DNA of 64,000 nucleotides from Acidilobaceae archaeon (GTDB taxonomy: Archaea > Thermoproteota > Thermoprotei_A > Sulfolobales > Acidilobaceae). Each line of letters begins with the position of its first letter. Position 1 is the stretch's first letter. The DNA lies in assembly GCA_027014125.1 (NCBI GenBank), contig JALWEI010000035.1, positions 21,160-85,159 of the forward strand, written 5' to 3'. The position numbers were made by a program, and so were the translations under genes. Of this stretch, positions 9,591-17,695 are shown in pieces. The notes under the pieces are model-generated. The model was not told where the DNA came from. It saw only the letters and a program-made list of their open reading frames with translations, and searched no databases.

Positions 9591-10007
9591 CTACATGCGG
9601 GGCCTCCTGGCGCCTCTATATCTTATCCTAGAAAATGGTACCCCCAGCCGGGATGCAGCCTCCTGTAGGGCATAGTCGTCGGTAGCAATCACCGGTACGC
9701 AGCCAAGGTCCCTCAAGTATAATGCTAAGGCCAGAACCTCAAGGTCAACACTACTAAGCCCCCTGACCCCAGCCCTCTTAGCCGCCTCAAGGGCCCTCCT
9801 CGGGGGCTCCACTATACTCAGCCGGCCAGAGGCGTCTAGCTCCTCAAGAACCCTAACACTATCCCTATCCCTAACCTCCATAACCACACCGGGAGTGGTG
9901 AAGACCTGGAGGTATAGCCCCCTGAGTGAGCCGGTTATGAAGGCTCCGGTATCAGCTACAACCACGCGGCTACCAGTAGGTGAGCAGCCTGGTGTAGAGC
10001 CGCTCAT
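9591..10007 (-). CDS. PIN-domain ribonuclease, Nob1-like, without a zinc ribbon
   Basis: 138 residues. Acidic PIN residues are visible: D19 in VVADTGAF, E44 in GVVMEVRD, D93 in LSSVDLEVLALAL and the D/D pair in IATDDYALQ. The spacing and the SSVDLEVLALA and TDDYALQEAA segments resemble archaeal Nob1, the endonuclease that matures the 3' end of 16S rRNA. Archaeal Nob1 usually carries a C-terminal zinc ribbon, but this protein stops after GARRPRM with no cysteine pair. ATG 10007 (GGAG 8 nt upstream) overlaps nadK by 38 nt; GTG 9965 would remove the overlap and the glycine-rich N terminus. A VapC-type toxin is less likely because no antitoxin gene is adjacent. Confidence 0.75.
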   Translation of the reverse strand: MSGSTPGCSPTGSRVVVADTGAFITGSLRGLYLQVFTTPGVVMEVRDRDSVRVLEELDASGRLSIVEPPRRALEAAKRAGVRGLSSVDLEVLALALYLRDLGCVPVIATDDYALQEAASRLGVPFSRIRYRGARRPRM

Positions 10008-10860
10008 AGTAGTTCTCCCACCACTTAAACCTAGCGATCCTAACCGGCTCCTCGCACCTCTTTACGGTTACTATATCACCCACTCCCAGATCCACTATCA
10101 CCTGGCCGTCGAGCGAGAGGTACAACTCGTTGCTACCCGGGGTCACCTCCACCTCTATGACGGAATCCGAAGGGGCTATGATAGGCCTCAGGAAGAGTTG
10201 AACCGGGTTCATGGGGGTGACCACGAAGACGTCAACCCTGGGGTCTACTACAGGCCCCCCAGCGCTTAGACTATAGGCGGAGCTACCCACGGTTGTCGAC
10301 ACGATCACGCCATCCCCGTCTATACCCATAGCCCTCTCCCCATCTATATAGACGGATAGCTTTACCATCTTCGACATCTTAGTTATCAGCACCGCATCGT
10401 TGAGCACGCAACCCAGCCTCTTCTCCCCGCGGTAAACCTCTGCCCTCGAGTACTCCTCAACCCTGTACTCGCCAGCCACGAAGTCCCTGACCCTATCCTC
10501 GATCTCGTACTGCTCTACATCCAGTAGGAAGCCCCTCTTACCAGCCCTTATGCCCATGACTATACTGTCGGGCCTGGAGAGGAGCATGAAGGTGCGTAGA
10601 AGCGTGCCGTCGCCCCCCACGACTATAATCCTATCCGGGGGGTTCCTATCCAGCCTAAACCGGGGATACCCCTGAAGGCTCTCATAGTGCTTAGCCGTCT
10701 CCTCCTCTACCAGGGCCTCGACGCCAAGCGAGTCCAGTAGCCGTAGCACCCTATGCACAGACTCCTCTGCGACGCTACTACCAGGCTTAGCCACGATCCC
10801 TATAACACTAGGTACGGTCTTGGGCGAGTCACCGCTACGCTGTAGCGTTAATAGAGTCAC
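9970..10860 (-). CDS. nadK: NAD kinase
   Basis: 296 residues from GTG 10860. It phosphorylates NAD to NADP. The ATP/NAD motifs are GGDGT (about 82-86), LNDAVL (about 154) and DGDGVIVSTTVGSSAYSLSAGGP (split around residues 181-203), with the C-terminal LSLDGQ strand, as in the ATP/polyphosphate NAD kinase family. The open frame extends further upstream across the divergent trm5 gene, but that part is low-complexity antisense sequence. A minus-strand TATA element in 10895-10906 predicts transcription start near 10875, supporting GTG 10860 or 10869. Downstream PIN-domain and surE genes overlap or follow closely. Confidence 0.93.
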   Translation of the reverse strand: MTLLTLQRSGDSPKTVPSVIGIVAKPGSSVAEESVHRVLRLLDSLGVEALVEEETAKHYESLQGYPRFRLDRNPPDRIIVVGGDGTLLRTFMLLSRPDSIVMGIRAGKRGFLLDVEQYEIEDRVRDFVAGEYRVEEYSRAEVYRGEKRLGCVLNDAVLITKMSKMVKLSVYIDGERAMGIDGDGVIVSTTVGSSAYSLSAGGPVVDPRVDVFVVTPMNPVQLFLRPIIAPSDSVIEVEVTPGSNELYLSLDGQVIVDLGVGDIVTVKRCEEPVRIARFKWWENYYERLYTRLLTYW

Positions 10861-10891
10861 ACTCAACACCCGGGAGAGCAAACGGGGGAAG

Positions 10892-11932
10892 GTGGATAAT
10901 ATAACCCGGTGGCCAAGGTTGAAGGGCAGAGCATCCGAGTGCATTAGGGTAAAGAGGGAGCAGGGAGAAGCGGCTAGAAGAGCATTATACAGGCACGGGC
11001 TACTTGCTAGGGACCTCAGGATCAGGGCCGAGGGAGAGCACCTTCTCATACCCGTAAAGGATGCAGGAGAGGCTGGTAACATACTAGGGGAGATGGGGAT
11101 AGACTATAGCCCTTGTAATGACGTGTTCGAGGAAGCATCAAAGCCTCCCAAAGGCCCTGGTATAGAGGCCAGCTACACGCTAGTAGGAGGGATAGCAGTA
11201 CTAAACCCCCGCAGGGGGATAGAGGACCTGGCCTACTATAAGAGGGAGGCAGAAAAGATCCTAGAGAGGATAAAGCCGGCTAGGAGCGTCTACATAAAAT
11301 GGGGTACCCACGGCACCTACAGGCTACCCAGGCTTATACACCTTGCAGGCGTAGACGATACAGTCACGATCCACAAGGAGTACGGGTTAAGGTTTAAGGT
11401 AGACCTAGCCAAGGTATACTTCAACCCCAGACTATCCTACGAGCATAGGAGAGTAGCAGAGTCGACATCACACGGCGAAACAGTACTGGATATGTTCACG
11501 GGGGCCGGAGGCTTCACCATACACATAGCCTCGCTACGACGAGCAAGAATACTAGCAGTAGACCTGAACCACTATGCAGCAGCATACACTGCGATCAACC
11601 TCAGGCTAAACAAGAGCCTCCTAAAGGGGGTGGCTTCAGTGCTCAGGGCAGATGCTAGGCTCCTCCCAGGTATACACCACCCCGTCTTCACGAGGATAAT
11701 AATGAATAACCCAACGATGTCGCGAGCCTTCGGTGGCGTTGCATGCAACATGGCCGCCGGGAGGGCAACTGTACACTACTACACCCTAACGATAAGCAGG
11801 CTAGAGGCCGTGGAGGAGGCAGTGGAGTCGTTGGGCCACTGCAAGAGGGTTGACGTCCTGGAGTCCAGGAAGGTACTGGATTACAGCCCCGAGAAGTCGG
11901 TGTACGTTGCCGACGTTGAGATCAGTGTATAG
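10892..11932 (+). CDS. trm5: tRNA (guanine37-N1) methyltransferase, Trm5 family
   Basis: 346 residues. The N-terminal IRVKREQGEAARRAL-YRHGLLARDLRI is the D1 domain of archaeal Trm5; HKEYGLRFKVDLAKVYFNPRL and VLDMFTGAGGFTIH form the class I SAM fold, and MNNPTM stands where other Trm5 proteins have an N-L-P type catalytic motif. It methylates G37 or a wyosine intermediate at the same site. Start is uncertain: GTG 10892 has GGGGGAAG upstream, while TTG 10919 has GGTGG 6 nt upstream and would begin just before the conserved region. It diverges from nadK and the two promoters overlap. Confidence 0.88.
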   Translation: MDNITRWPRLKGRASECIRVKREQGEAARRALYRHGLLARDLRIRAEGEHLLIPVKDAGEAGNILGEMGIDYSPCNDVFEEASKPPKGPGIEASYTLVGGIAVLNPRRGIEDLAYYKREAEKILERIKPARSVYIKWGTHGTYRLPRLIHLAGVDDTVTIHKEYGLRFKVDLAKVYFNPRLSYEHRRVAESTSHGETVLDMFTGAGGFTIHIASLRRARILAVDLNHYAAAYTAINLRLNKSLLKGVASVLRADARLLPGIHHPVFTRIIMNNPTMSRAFGGVACNMAAGRATVHYYTLTISRLEAVEEAVESLGHCKRVDVLESRKVLDYSPEKSVYVADVEISV

Positions 11933-11998
11933 GGCTTATTTGAAATAATTATATAAGTTCCGGGTGGGCGTCCATAACGTAGCAGTGGTGGGCCAGAA

Positions 11999-12559
11999 TT
12001 GTTAAGTGACAGTAAGCTGAAGTTCAAGGTTAGGAGAGCCACGCTAGACGATATACCGGCCGTGATGAGAGTCAACCTGGAGAGCCTGCCAGAGCACTAT
12101 TGGCAGGGGTTCTTCGAGTACCTACTGGAAAACTGGGGGGAGGCGTTCCTTGTTGCCGAGGTGAACGGGGTGGTAGTCGGATATGCCATGAGCAGGGTGG
12201 AGACGGTAACAGACCCAACCCTCGTGGGCCTACCCGATATGGGCCAGGGTAGGGTTAAGAAGCTCCTAGGCGGCTTCCTGGGGCTCAGGTGGAGGGTAGG
12301 GCACCTGGTATCAATAGCGGTATTGGCACCCTATAGAGGCATGGGTATAGGGAAGGCACTACTCTCGGAGACTATACGAGTTATGAAAGACGTATACGAC
12401 GTCGACGCCATATACCTGGAGGTCAGGGTCTCTAACGAGCCAGCCATAAGGCTCTACGAGAAGTTCGGGTTTAGGAAGGTAACAGTAAAGAAGGGCTACT
12501 ACAGGGATGGGGAGGACGCCTACATAATGGTGAAGACCCTTAAACCGGTCACCACGTAA
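11999..12559 (+). CDS. rimI: GNAT N-terminal acetyltransferase, RimI/Ard1 type
   Basis: 186 residues. The acetyl-CoA loop YRGMGIGKALL (about residues 113-123), VSIAVLAPYRG strand and LEVRVSNEPAIRLYEKFGFR define the RimI/Ard1 (Naa10-like) subfamily that acetylates N-terminal residues of proteins. A TATA box (ATTATATAA, 11948-11956) gives an expected transcription start near 11980, and the TTG start is preceded by GTGGTGGG. The C terminus overlaps the convergent geranylgeranyl reductase gene by 11 nt. Confidence 0.9.
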   Translation: MLSDSKLKFKVRRATLDDIPAVMRVNLESLPEHYWQGFFEYLLENWGEAFLVAEVNGVVVGYAMSRVETVTDPTLVGLPDMGQGRVKKLLGGFLGLRWRVGHLVSIAVLAPYRGMGIGKALLSETIRVMKDVYDVDAIYLEVRVSNEPAIRLYEKFGFRKVTVKKGYYRDGEDAYIMVKTLKPVTT

Positions 12560-13922
12560 CGCCCAGCTTAGCCTTGTACTCCTTGTATAGCTGCTCCACG
12601 GAGTCAACCCACTTAGGCAGCCGCTCGGGATCCTCGGGGTACTCCTCGTAGAGCCTCTTAACCCGCTTCATGTAATCAGCTACGAGGCGCAGCCTTAGTA
12701 GCATGCTGGGCCTGCCAAGCATCTTGACTAGTATCTGCGCCTTATCCAGGGCGCTCAGGTTGGCCTTCAGCTCCCCGGTAACGCTGGTCTCGTAGGCCTC
12801 TTGGGCCCCCATTAGGCCGATCTTCATGCCCCACTCGATCTCGTCATTAGTGAGCTCCTGTAGGAATATCCTGAATATGTCTAGTCCTGCCTGCTTGGCT
12901 CCTAGCCCCCTCATGTACTTGATGTTTACTCCCCAGAGGCCCCTCCTAGTGAAGTCCCCGGACTCGTGAGCCTCTAGTATGGCCTCAGCGGCGTACTTGG
13001 CAGCCGTCATAGCATAGCCCATGCCACCTCCGTGGATGGGGTTGACAGTGTACCCGTTGTCACCTATCCCCAGGAAGTTGTCCCATGCCAGGGTGTTGGC
13101 CGGCCTCCTTGTTGGGACCAGAGCTCCTGCGTCGGATAGCACCCTTACCTCGCTGCCCACATCAGGCCTCTTCATTAGCTTCTCCCTATAAATCACGGCT
13201 GGGTGTGGGTAGCCTCGTCCTCCCTGCACTCCCAGGCCTATGTTTGCTATATGCCTCCCCTTAGGGAAGAGCCACCAGTAGCCGCCGGGCGCGATCTCCT
13301 CGTTTAGGTATATCCGTATGTACTCCGGATCCTCTATGTCATAGTCTAGCTCAACGATCCTCCTGTAGGCGATAGAGGCATCAGTCTTCTTCAGGGGCTC
13401 GTAGACAGGCCAAGACTCTGGTAGCTTCCTCCTGACGCTCCCGCCGCTACCGGTTGCGTCAACCACGATGTTAGCCCTGAATATTATCGTCTCCCCATTA
13501 GGACCTGTTGCCTTAACCCCGACTAGCTTACCATTCTCCATGACAACTGCTCCCATACGGGTCCTAAGATATATGTCCACCCCACTGTCCATAGCAGCCT
13601 TGACCAGCGACCTGCCATACTTGTTTCTATCAATCATATAGCCCTCTCCACGCACCCTTACCCTTATCTCCTCGCTGGGGCTATAGAGGTCTATTCCCTC
13701 GACCTTCTGCATAAGGCTATCCCCGCTAGGCTCCGGGAGCCCGGTCTCGTGGAAGTGGTGAGCCCCTATAGCGTCGCCGCATGGCTTGCCCCAGATTCTA
13801 TCCCAGTCTACCCAGTCTATCCCTGCAACCTTCAGCCCGCTCTTCCTCAGGAAGTATGATAGAGACGAGCCAGCAGGGCCTTGGCCCACTATCACTACAT
13901 CGTACTTTAACTCTCTTGCCAA
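12549..13922 (-). CDS. Geranylgeranyl reductase family flavoprotein (archaeal lipid saturation)
   Basis: 457 residues. An N-terminal FAD site (VIVGQGPAGSS, residues 10-20), the PCGD-type KPCGD at 46-50, a YWWLFPK motif near 245 and the second flavin motif GDNGYTVNPIHGGGMGYA near 320 are the hallmarks of digeranylgeranylglycerophospholipid reductases, which hydrogenate the isoprenoid chains of archaeal membrane lipids. The C-terminal helical region (about 370-457) is longer than in minimal members. Starts at ATG/TTG region just after a promoter interval shared with hsp20 upstream. Substrate stage (free GGPP or ether lipid) is not resolvable. Confidence 0.9.
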   Translation of the reverse strand: MARELKYDVVIVGQGPAGSSLSYFLRKSGLKVAGIDWVDWDRIWGKPCGDAIGAHHFHETGLPEPSGDSLMQKVEGIDLYSPSEEIRVRVRGEGYMIDRNKYGRSLVKAAMDSGVDIYLRTRMGAVVMENGKLVGVKATGPNGETIIFRANIVVDATGSGGSVRRKLPESWPVYEPLKKTDASIAYRRIVELDYDIEDPEYIRIYLNEEIAPGGYWWLFPKGRHIANIGLGVQGGRGYPHPAVIYREKLMKRPDVGSEVRVLSDAGALVPTRRPANTLAWDNFLGIGDNGYTVNPIHGGGMGYAMTAAKYAAEAILEAHESGDFTRRGLWGVNIKYMRGLGAKQAGLDIFRIFLQELTNDEIEWGMKIGLMGAQEAYETSVTGELKANLSALDKAQILVKMLGRPSMLLRLRLVADYMKRVKRLYEEYPEDPERLPKWVDSVEQLYKEYKAKLGVTW

Positions 13923-14030
13923 GCCCTACACCTGCATTAACCACTAGCCATTGGATCCTTATTAACCTGCCAGTATTAATAATGCACGTATAGAGTGCCC
14001 ACTCCAATCTCATCATAATAGTGAACCATA

Positions 14031-14068
14031 TTAATATAACCTCGGCTCCTCTAATATACAGTATATTA
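14031..14068 (+). promoter_or_regulatory. hsp20 TATA box and palindromic putative operator
   Basis: TATA element TTAATATA at 14031-14038, then a perfect inverted repeat TAATATAC-A-GTATATTA at 14052-14068 covering the expected transcription start (about 14062). An operator at the start site of a heat-shock gene is how the Phr-type repressors of other archaea act; no repressor is identified here. Confidence 0.6.
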
Positions 14069-14081
14069 ATGGGTGAAAGAC

Positions 14082-14606
14082 GTGTCGTGGTTCAGACGCA
14101 GGAGGAGTATATTCGATGTGTTCGACGAGATCATGAGGGAGTTCGAGGAGGAGATCAGGGAGATCGAGGAAGAGTTCATGAGGTTCGTACGCGAGGGCAG
14201 GGCAGAGGTTAGGGGCCCCTACTACTACGGGGTAAGGGTGACGATCGGCCCCGATGGGGTCCCACGGGTAGAGGAGTTCGGCAACATAAGGAGGAGGGCA
14301 GGGAGGCCAGTGATCACGGAGGAGATAGAGCCAATGGTAGACGTGCTAGACTACGATAACGAGGTGCTAGTGGTAGCAGAGCTCCCCGGAGTTGATAAGG
14401 ACAAGATAAAGGTCAAGGTGAAGGACAACAAGCTGATAATAAAGGCTGAGAACAAGAAGAAATACTACAAGGAGGTAGAGCTGCCTGCCAAGGTAAAGCC
14501 GGAGACCGCCAAGGCCTCATATAAGAATGGCGTGCTAGAGGTAAGAATACAGAAGGAGGAGAAGAAAGAAGAGGAAGAGGACGGGGTAGAGGTAAAAGTA
14601 GAGTAG
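14082..14606 (+). CDS. hsp20: Small heat shock protein Hsp20 (alpha-crystallin family)
   Basis: 174 residues. An acidic N-terminal helix rich in FEEEIREIEEEF (about 15-35) precedes the alpha-crystallin domain (about 85-160: PMVDVLDYDNEVLVVAELPGVDKDKIKVKVKD, shown by its core ELPGV and the terminal NGVLEVRI). It is an ATP-independent holdase chaperone. The C terminus is a Lys/Glu tail. GTG 14082 has GGGTG 6 nt upstream; GTG 14073 would lie within that ribosome-binding site and is less likely. Preceded by a TATA box and a perfect palindrome suggesting repressor-controlled transcription. Confidence 0.93.
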   Translation: MSWFRRRRSIFDVFDEIMREFEEEIREIEEEFMRFVREGRAEVRGPYYYGVRVTIGPDGVPRVEEFGNIRRRAGRPVITEEIEPMVDVLDYDNEVLVVAELPGVDKDKIKVKVKDNKLIIKAENKKKYYKEVELPAKVKPETAKASYKNGVLEVRIQKEEKKEEEEDGVEVKVE

Positions 14607-14666
14607 GCCCCAGGATCCCCTAGGGAAAACCTGAAAAACCCTATGGGTAATCAAATCCCCCCGGGT

Positions 14667-14789
14667 GCCGCCGTAGCTCAGCCTTGGCAGAGCGCCGGAC
14701 TCATACGGCCCTAAGCCAAGGCCGAGGTCGCCCCGGCGGGGGCCTGGGAGATCCGGAGGTCCCGGGTTCAAATCCCGGCGGCGGCACCA
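14667..14789 (+). tRNA. tRNA with CAT anticodon (elongator Met most likely), 45-nt intron
   Basis: Acceptor GCCGCCG pairs with CGGCGGC (14779-14785); D arm GCTC/GAGC; T arm CCGGG-TTCAAAT-CCCGG; encoded CCA at 14787-14789. Anticodon stem CCGGA/TCCGG with loop CTCATA-A; CAT is 14702-14704. A 45-nt intron (14706-14750) follows position 37. The splice site folds into a bulge-helix-bulge: CTCA pairs with TGGG (14745-14748) between the two 3-nt bulges and GGCC pairs with GGCC inside. The G1:C72 pair argues against initiator tRNA; a tRNA-Ile2 whose wobble C is modified to agmatidine cannot be excluded. The rdgB stop codon begins at the next base on the other strand. Confidence 0.93.
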
Positions 14790-15368
14790 CTAGTCTCCCT
14801 GGCCCCCGACAACTCTCTCCGCCCACCTGGCCAACTCCCTAAACGCTTTCCCCCTGTGCGATACCCTATTCTTCTCCTCCAGGCTCATCTCAGCATAGGT
14901 CCTACTATAGCCCTCCGGCATAAAGATGGGGTCATATCCAAAGCCTCCGGACCCCCTTATCTCCCTGGTTATGATCCCGCAGGTAACCCCGTTGAATACC
15001 TGCTCATGGCCAGTAGTTACCAGGGCTAGGCTAGTCTTGAAGCATGCCCTCCTGTCACTGGCCCCTTCCAGTAGCCTGAGCACTCCCTCTAGGCCTATGG
15101 TTCTGTAAACGTACTCTGCGTAGGGCCCGGGGAAGCCTCCTAAGCTGTTTATGAAAAGCCCGGTGTCGTCAACAACCACGGGGAGCCCTGTTTCCATGTG
15201 TATCCTCCTGGCAGCGTGGAGGGCGATCACCTCGGTATCATCTGCTTGAAGTTCTTCCTTATCAACCTCGAGCATCCTGAGGTCTATGGGTGCCCCCTCG
15301 AGGATCCTGGAGGCCTCCAGGAACTTGTTCCTATTCCTAGTTGCTAGGTAGAGGGTTAGCCTGCCCAT
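14790..15368 (-). CDS. rdgB: Non-canonical purine NTP pyrophosphatase (RdgB/HAM1)
   Basis: 192 residues. It hydrolyses XTP, ITP and dITP to monophosphates, clearing damaged purines. The substrate loop ATRNRNKFLEA (residues 9-19), VVDDTGLFI-NSLGGFPGP and GFGYDPIFMPEG followed by the S-H-R triad (NRVSHRGKAF) are diagnostic. Last gene of the eS24-eS31-kae1-bud32-rdgB operon; its start overlaps the bud32 end by 13 nt and its stop abuts a tRNA on the opposite strand. Confidence 0.95.
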   Translation of the reverse strand: MGRLTLYLATRNRNKFLEASRILEGAPIDLRMLEVDKEELQADDTEVIALHAARRIHMETGLPVVVDDTGLFINSLGGFPGPYAEYVYRTIGLEGVLRLLEGASDRRACFKTSLALVTTGHEQVFNGVTCGIITREIRGSGGFGYDPIFMPEGYSRTYAEMSLEEKNRVSHRGKAFRELARWAERVVGGQGD

Positions 15369-16045
15369 ACGGTTCTCCTCCTCTCCTCCACATACCTCCC
15401 CCTTAGCCTTATCTCCTCGGCCCTCTCGATAACCTTCTCGCCGAGACCGGGCGCGGCAGCCAGGTAGCCGTCTAGGAAGCGCGCTAGGATCTCCCTGGCC
15501 TGAACTGCATGGGTGCTCTCTACAGACCTCCTGAAGAGGTGTATATCGACGGCTAGGTCCTCCACCGAGGTAGCCTTATCCGCGAGGCCGAAGTCTATCA
15601 GGTAGACCCTTCCCCCCGACACTATGTAGTTACTCGTAGTAGGATCGCCATGGGCTATCCACCCCCTGTGGAGCCTCCCAAGCACCTTCCCCGCCATCCG
15701 GAGATCCTCTGCCCGGTAGCTGCCCTCCCTTATAGCGTCTCTAAGTACCCTGCCCTGGATCCGCTCCATAATTATGAGGCCTATACTCGGGAAGACGGCA
15801 AGTAGGAGGGGCACCCTGGCTCCGAGGCTATGAGCCTTAGCCAGTAGCTTAGCCTCCCTCCGGGTCCTACTCATCCTGAGTACACGATCCAGGCGTGGGT
15901 GCATGTAGGCCTTAGGGATCCTTAGCTTAAACACTGCATCGACGCCCATCCAGGCGCCTACACGGATCTCCGACTCAGCCCCCCGGCTAGCCAGAGGGAG
16001 GCTCCTCACCCACTCGACAAGTCCTTCAGGGTTGCTGGATACCAT
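15356..16045 (-). CDS. bud32: KEOPS complex kinase/ATPase Bud32
   Basis: 229 residues from ATG 16045. Minimal protein-kinase fold of the Bud32/PRPK family: VFKLRIPKAYMHPRLD lysine region, HGDPTTSNYI catalytic loop (about 140) and DFGLADK metal loop (about 157). It is the ATPase/kinase subunit of KEOPS, which makes N6-threonylcarbamoyladenosine at tRNA A37. ATG 16045 has GGGTGG 7 nt upstream; GTG 16072 would add nine residues and lengthen the overlap with kae1. In many euryarchaea Kae1 and Bud32 are one fused protein; here they are separate but overlapping genes. Confidence 0.93.
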   Translation of the reverse strand: MVSSNPEGLVEWVRSLPLASRGAESEIRVGAWMGVDAVFKLRIPKAYMHPRLDRVLRMSRTRREAKLLAKAHSLGARVPLLLAVFPSIGLIIMERIQGRVLRDAIREGSYRAEDLRMAGKVLGRLHRGWIAHGDPTTSNYIVSGGRVYLIDFGLADKATSVEDLAVDIHLFRRSVESTHAVQAREILARFLDGYLAAAPGLGEKVIERAEEIRLRGRYVEERRRTVWAG

Positions 16046-17088
16046 GGCACGTCCACCCGGTCTACCCTCCACCTCTGCCTGATAACAGCCTCCTCCACCC
16101 CTATAGTGACCCCATGGGCAAGAGCCAGGGCTCCTGTGAGGGCGATCATCACGCCATTATCCCCAGCAAGCCTGGGCGGAACCGTTCCATGCCTGGCGCC
16201 GCGGCTCTCAGCCATCAACGCCACCTTGGATGCAAGTACCTTGTTAGCGGCTACACCCCCGGTTAGGACCACGCTGTCCCTCCCTGTGTGCGCCATACAC
16301 CTCTCACCCACCTCGACTATGCTTGAGAAGGCGATCTCCCTTAGCGTGTAACACACGTCGCTAAGCCTAGCCCCGCTCCTAGCCATGCGTAGCGCCGCCG
16401 TCAGGAGGCCGGAGTACGACACGTCCTGGCCCTTCACAACGTATGGTAGACCGTCAATGTAGTCCCCACCCTCGGCGCACTTGTCTACAGCATGCTTCCC
16501 ACCGGAGACGTATGGAGGGGCTATACCCACCTCCCTGGCGAACGTGTCAAGCAGGTTGCCCAGAGCTATATCAAGGGTCTCCCCAAACACCCTATACCTG
16601 CCCTCGCTATAGGATAGTATACTAGTATTCCCACCCGCCACATACACGGCCACAGGGTCACGTAGGCCCGTGACGAACCTTGCAACCTCAATATGCGCGA
16701 CCGCATGATTAACGGGAACCAGGGGCTTACGATACCTGGAGGCGAGGGCCCGGGCTACTGTAGCGCCCACCCTGAGGGCAGGGCCCATACCAGGGCCCAG
16801 GGCCACGGCAATACCATCAACATCCCTAACCGTCAGGCCTGCCTGAGCCAGGGCCTCCGCTAGGACCTCCCCCGCGACGCTGGAGAAGAACGCAGCCACC
16901 TCCCTGGGGAGTATGCCCCCGCTCTTAGGCTTATACTGCCTCCTAGCGTCGGCTAGTATGTAGGGCTCCTTGGAGGATACTATGCCCACTCCGAAGGTGT
17001 GGGCTGTCGATTCTATACCGAGAACTATTAGATCCCCGCCGTTACCGCTTCTTCTGTGAGACGAACTCTGTGTAGCCGCACTTGCCAC
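16006..17088 (-). CDS. kae1: KEOPS complex catalytic subunit Kae1 (tRNA t6A synthesis)
   Basis: 360 residues. ASKHA-fold enzyme that transfers threonylcarbamoyl to tRNA A37. Features: [15 protein letters not shown] at 23-37, the metal ligands H128 and H132 in NHAVAHIE, the GGNTSIL and [13 protein letters not shown] loops, and TGGVAANK near 277. The only reasonable start is GTG 17088, inside the upstream eS31 gene; it has AGAGGTGG five bases before it, so about 18 extra N-terminal residues (Ser/Arg/Gly-rich) are predicted. Overlaps eS31 by 47 nt and bud32 by 40 nt. Confidence 0.94.
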   Translation of the reverse strand: MASAATQSSSHRRSGNGGDLIVLGIESTAHTFGVGIVSSKEPYILADARRQYKPKSGGILPREVAAFFSSVAGEVLAEALAQAGLTVRDVDGIAVALGPGMGPALRVGATVARALASRYRKPLVPVNHAVAHIEVARFVTGLRDPVAVYVAGGNTSILSYSEGRYRVFGETLDIALGNLLDTFAREVGIAPPYVSGGKHAVDKCAEGGDYIDGLPYVVKGQDVSYSGLLTAALRMARSGARLSDVCYTLREIAFSSIVEVGERCMAHTGRDSVVLTGGVAANKVLASKVALMAESRGARHGTVPPRLAGDNGVMIALTGALALAHGVTIGVEEAVIRQRWRVDRVDVPWYPATLKDLSSG

Positions 17089-17230
17089 AGTGCCACCTCT
17101 CCACGGGCTTCATGTGGTGGGCCATTATACTCCCGCACCTGGGGCACTTCTTGTTCTTCAGCTTTATGGTCCACGAGTTAAAGTCGACCTCGTAGACCAT
17201 CCTTATGTAGGCCTTCACCTTCTTCCCCAT
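17042..17230 (-). CDS. rps27ae: 30S ribosomal protein eS31 (S27ae)
   Basis: 62 residues, full length for the archaeal protein. A zinc ribbon is formed by CPRC at 29-32 and a second pair in HCGKC near 48-51; the basic N terminus ([11 protein letters not shown]) binds rRNA. It follows eS24 by 2 nt, and kae1 begins within it in another frame. This eS24-eS31-kae1-bud32 order is a common archaeal arrangement linking ribosome components with tRNA t6A modification. Confidence 0.95.
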   Translation of the reverse strand: MGKKVKAYIRMVYEVDFNSWTIKLKNKKCPRCGSIMAHHMKPVERWHCGKCGYTEFVSQKKR

Positions 17231-17232
17231 CC

Positions 17233-17580
17233 CTACTCAGCCTCCTCGAACGGGTTTATACCGCCATTCCTCTCTATTATATACTCCGGCTCGAATGCCT
17301 TAACCCTCTCAACGCTATCATAAATGTTGACCCTGGCAGTGCTCCTACCGAGCCCATACTCTGTGGTTATACTCTTCACATACACCCTGGTGATATCGAC
17401 ACTATACACCTCTGCAACCTTCATCCTAAGGCTTATCCTCATTGGAGTCGGCTTCAGGGCGTGGTTAATGACTAGTGTAAGCTCCCTCCTGCCAACTAGG
17501 GGATTGTAGAAGTCCCTTACAACCTCAGCTATAGACCCGTCCTCCAGCTCGAACCTCTTGACCTGGCCCTGCATCGACAT
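17233..17580 (-). CDS. rps24e: 30S ribosomal protein eS24
   Basis: 115 residues. The [17 protein letters not shown] strand, [17 protein letters not shown] and the [17 protein letters not shown] loop are characteristic of eS24, a small-subunit protein of archaea and eukaryotes. First gene of the operon. Translation could begin at ATG 17580 or at ATG two codons later. A TATAAAAA element at 17626-17633, read on the minus strand as TTTTTATA, lies at a suitable distance for the promoter. Confidence 0.95.
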   Translation of the reverse strand: MSMQGQVKRFELEDGSIAEVVRDFYNPLVGRRELTLVINHALKPTPMRISLRMKVAEVYSVDITRVYVKSITTEYGLGRSTARVNIYDSVERVKAFEPEYIIERNGGINPFEEAE

Positions 17581-17625
17581 CTAAGCCTAGCACCCCCACT
17601 CAGAGTCAAGCCGAGCCCGGAAGGC

Positions 17626-17633
17626 TATAAAAA
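17626..17633. promoter_or_regulatory. Shared TATA element between eS24 operon and flavoprotein gene
   Basis: TATAAAAA in a 115-bp divergent gap. On the plus strand it predicts transcription start near 17656 for the gene at 17696; on the minus strand the complementary TTTTTATA fits a start near 17601 for eS24. It is the only TATA-like sequence in the gap. Confidence 0.5.
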
Positions 17634-17695
17634 CAATGCCCGTACATGTAAGCACCGGGTTAGCCAGGGCAGTGTGGGAATCCTAGGTGGTCTAG

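Noticed and set aside
10820..10891. Upstream extension of Trm5 and of NAD kinase open frames
   Set aside because: The two divergent frames overlap each other; family N termini and TATA positions favour the later starts, so the extensions are treated as non-coding.
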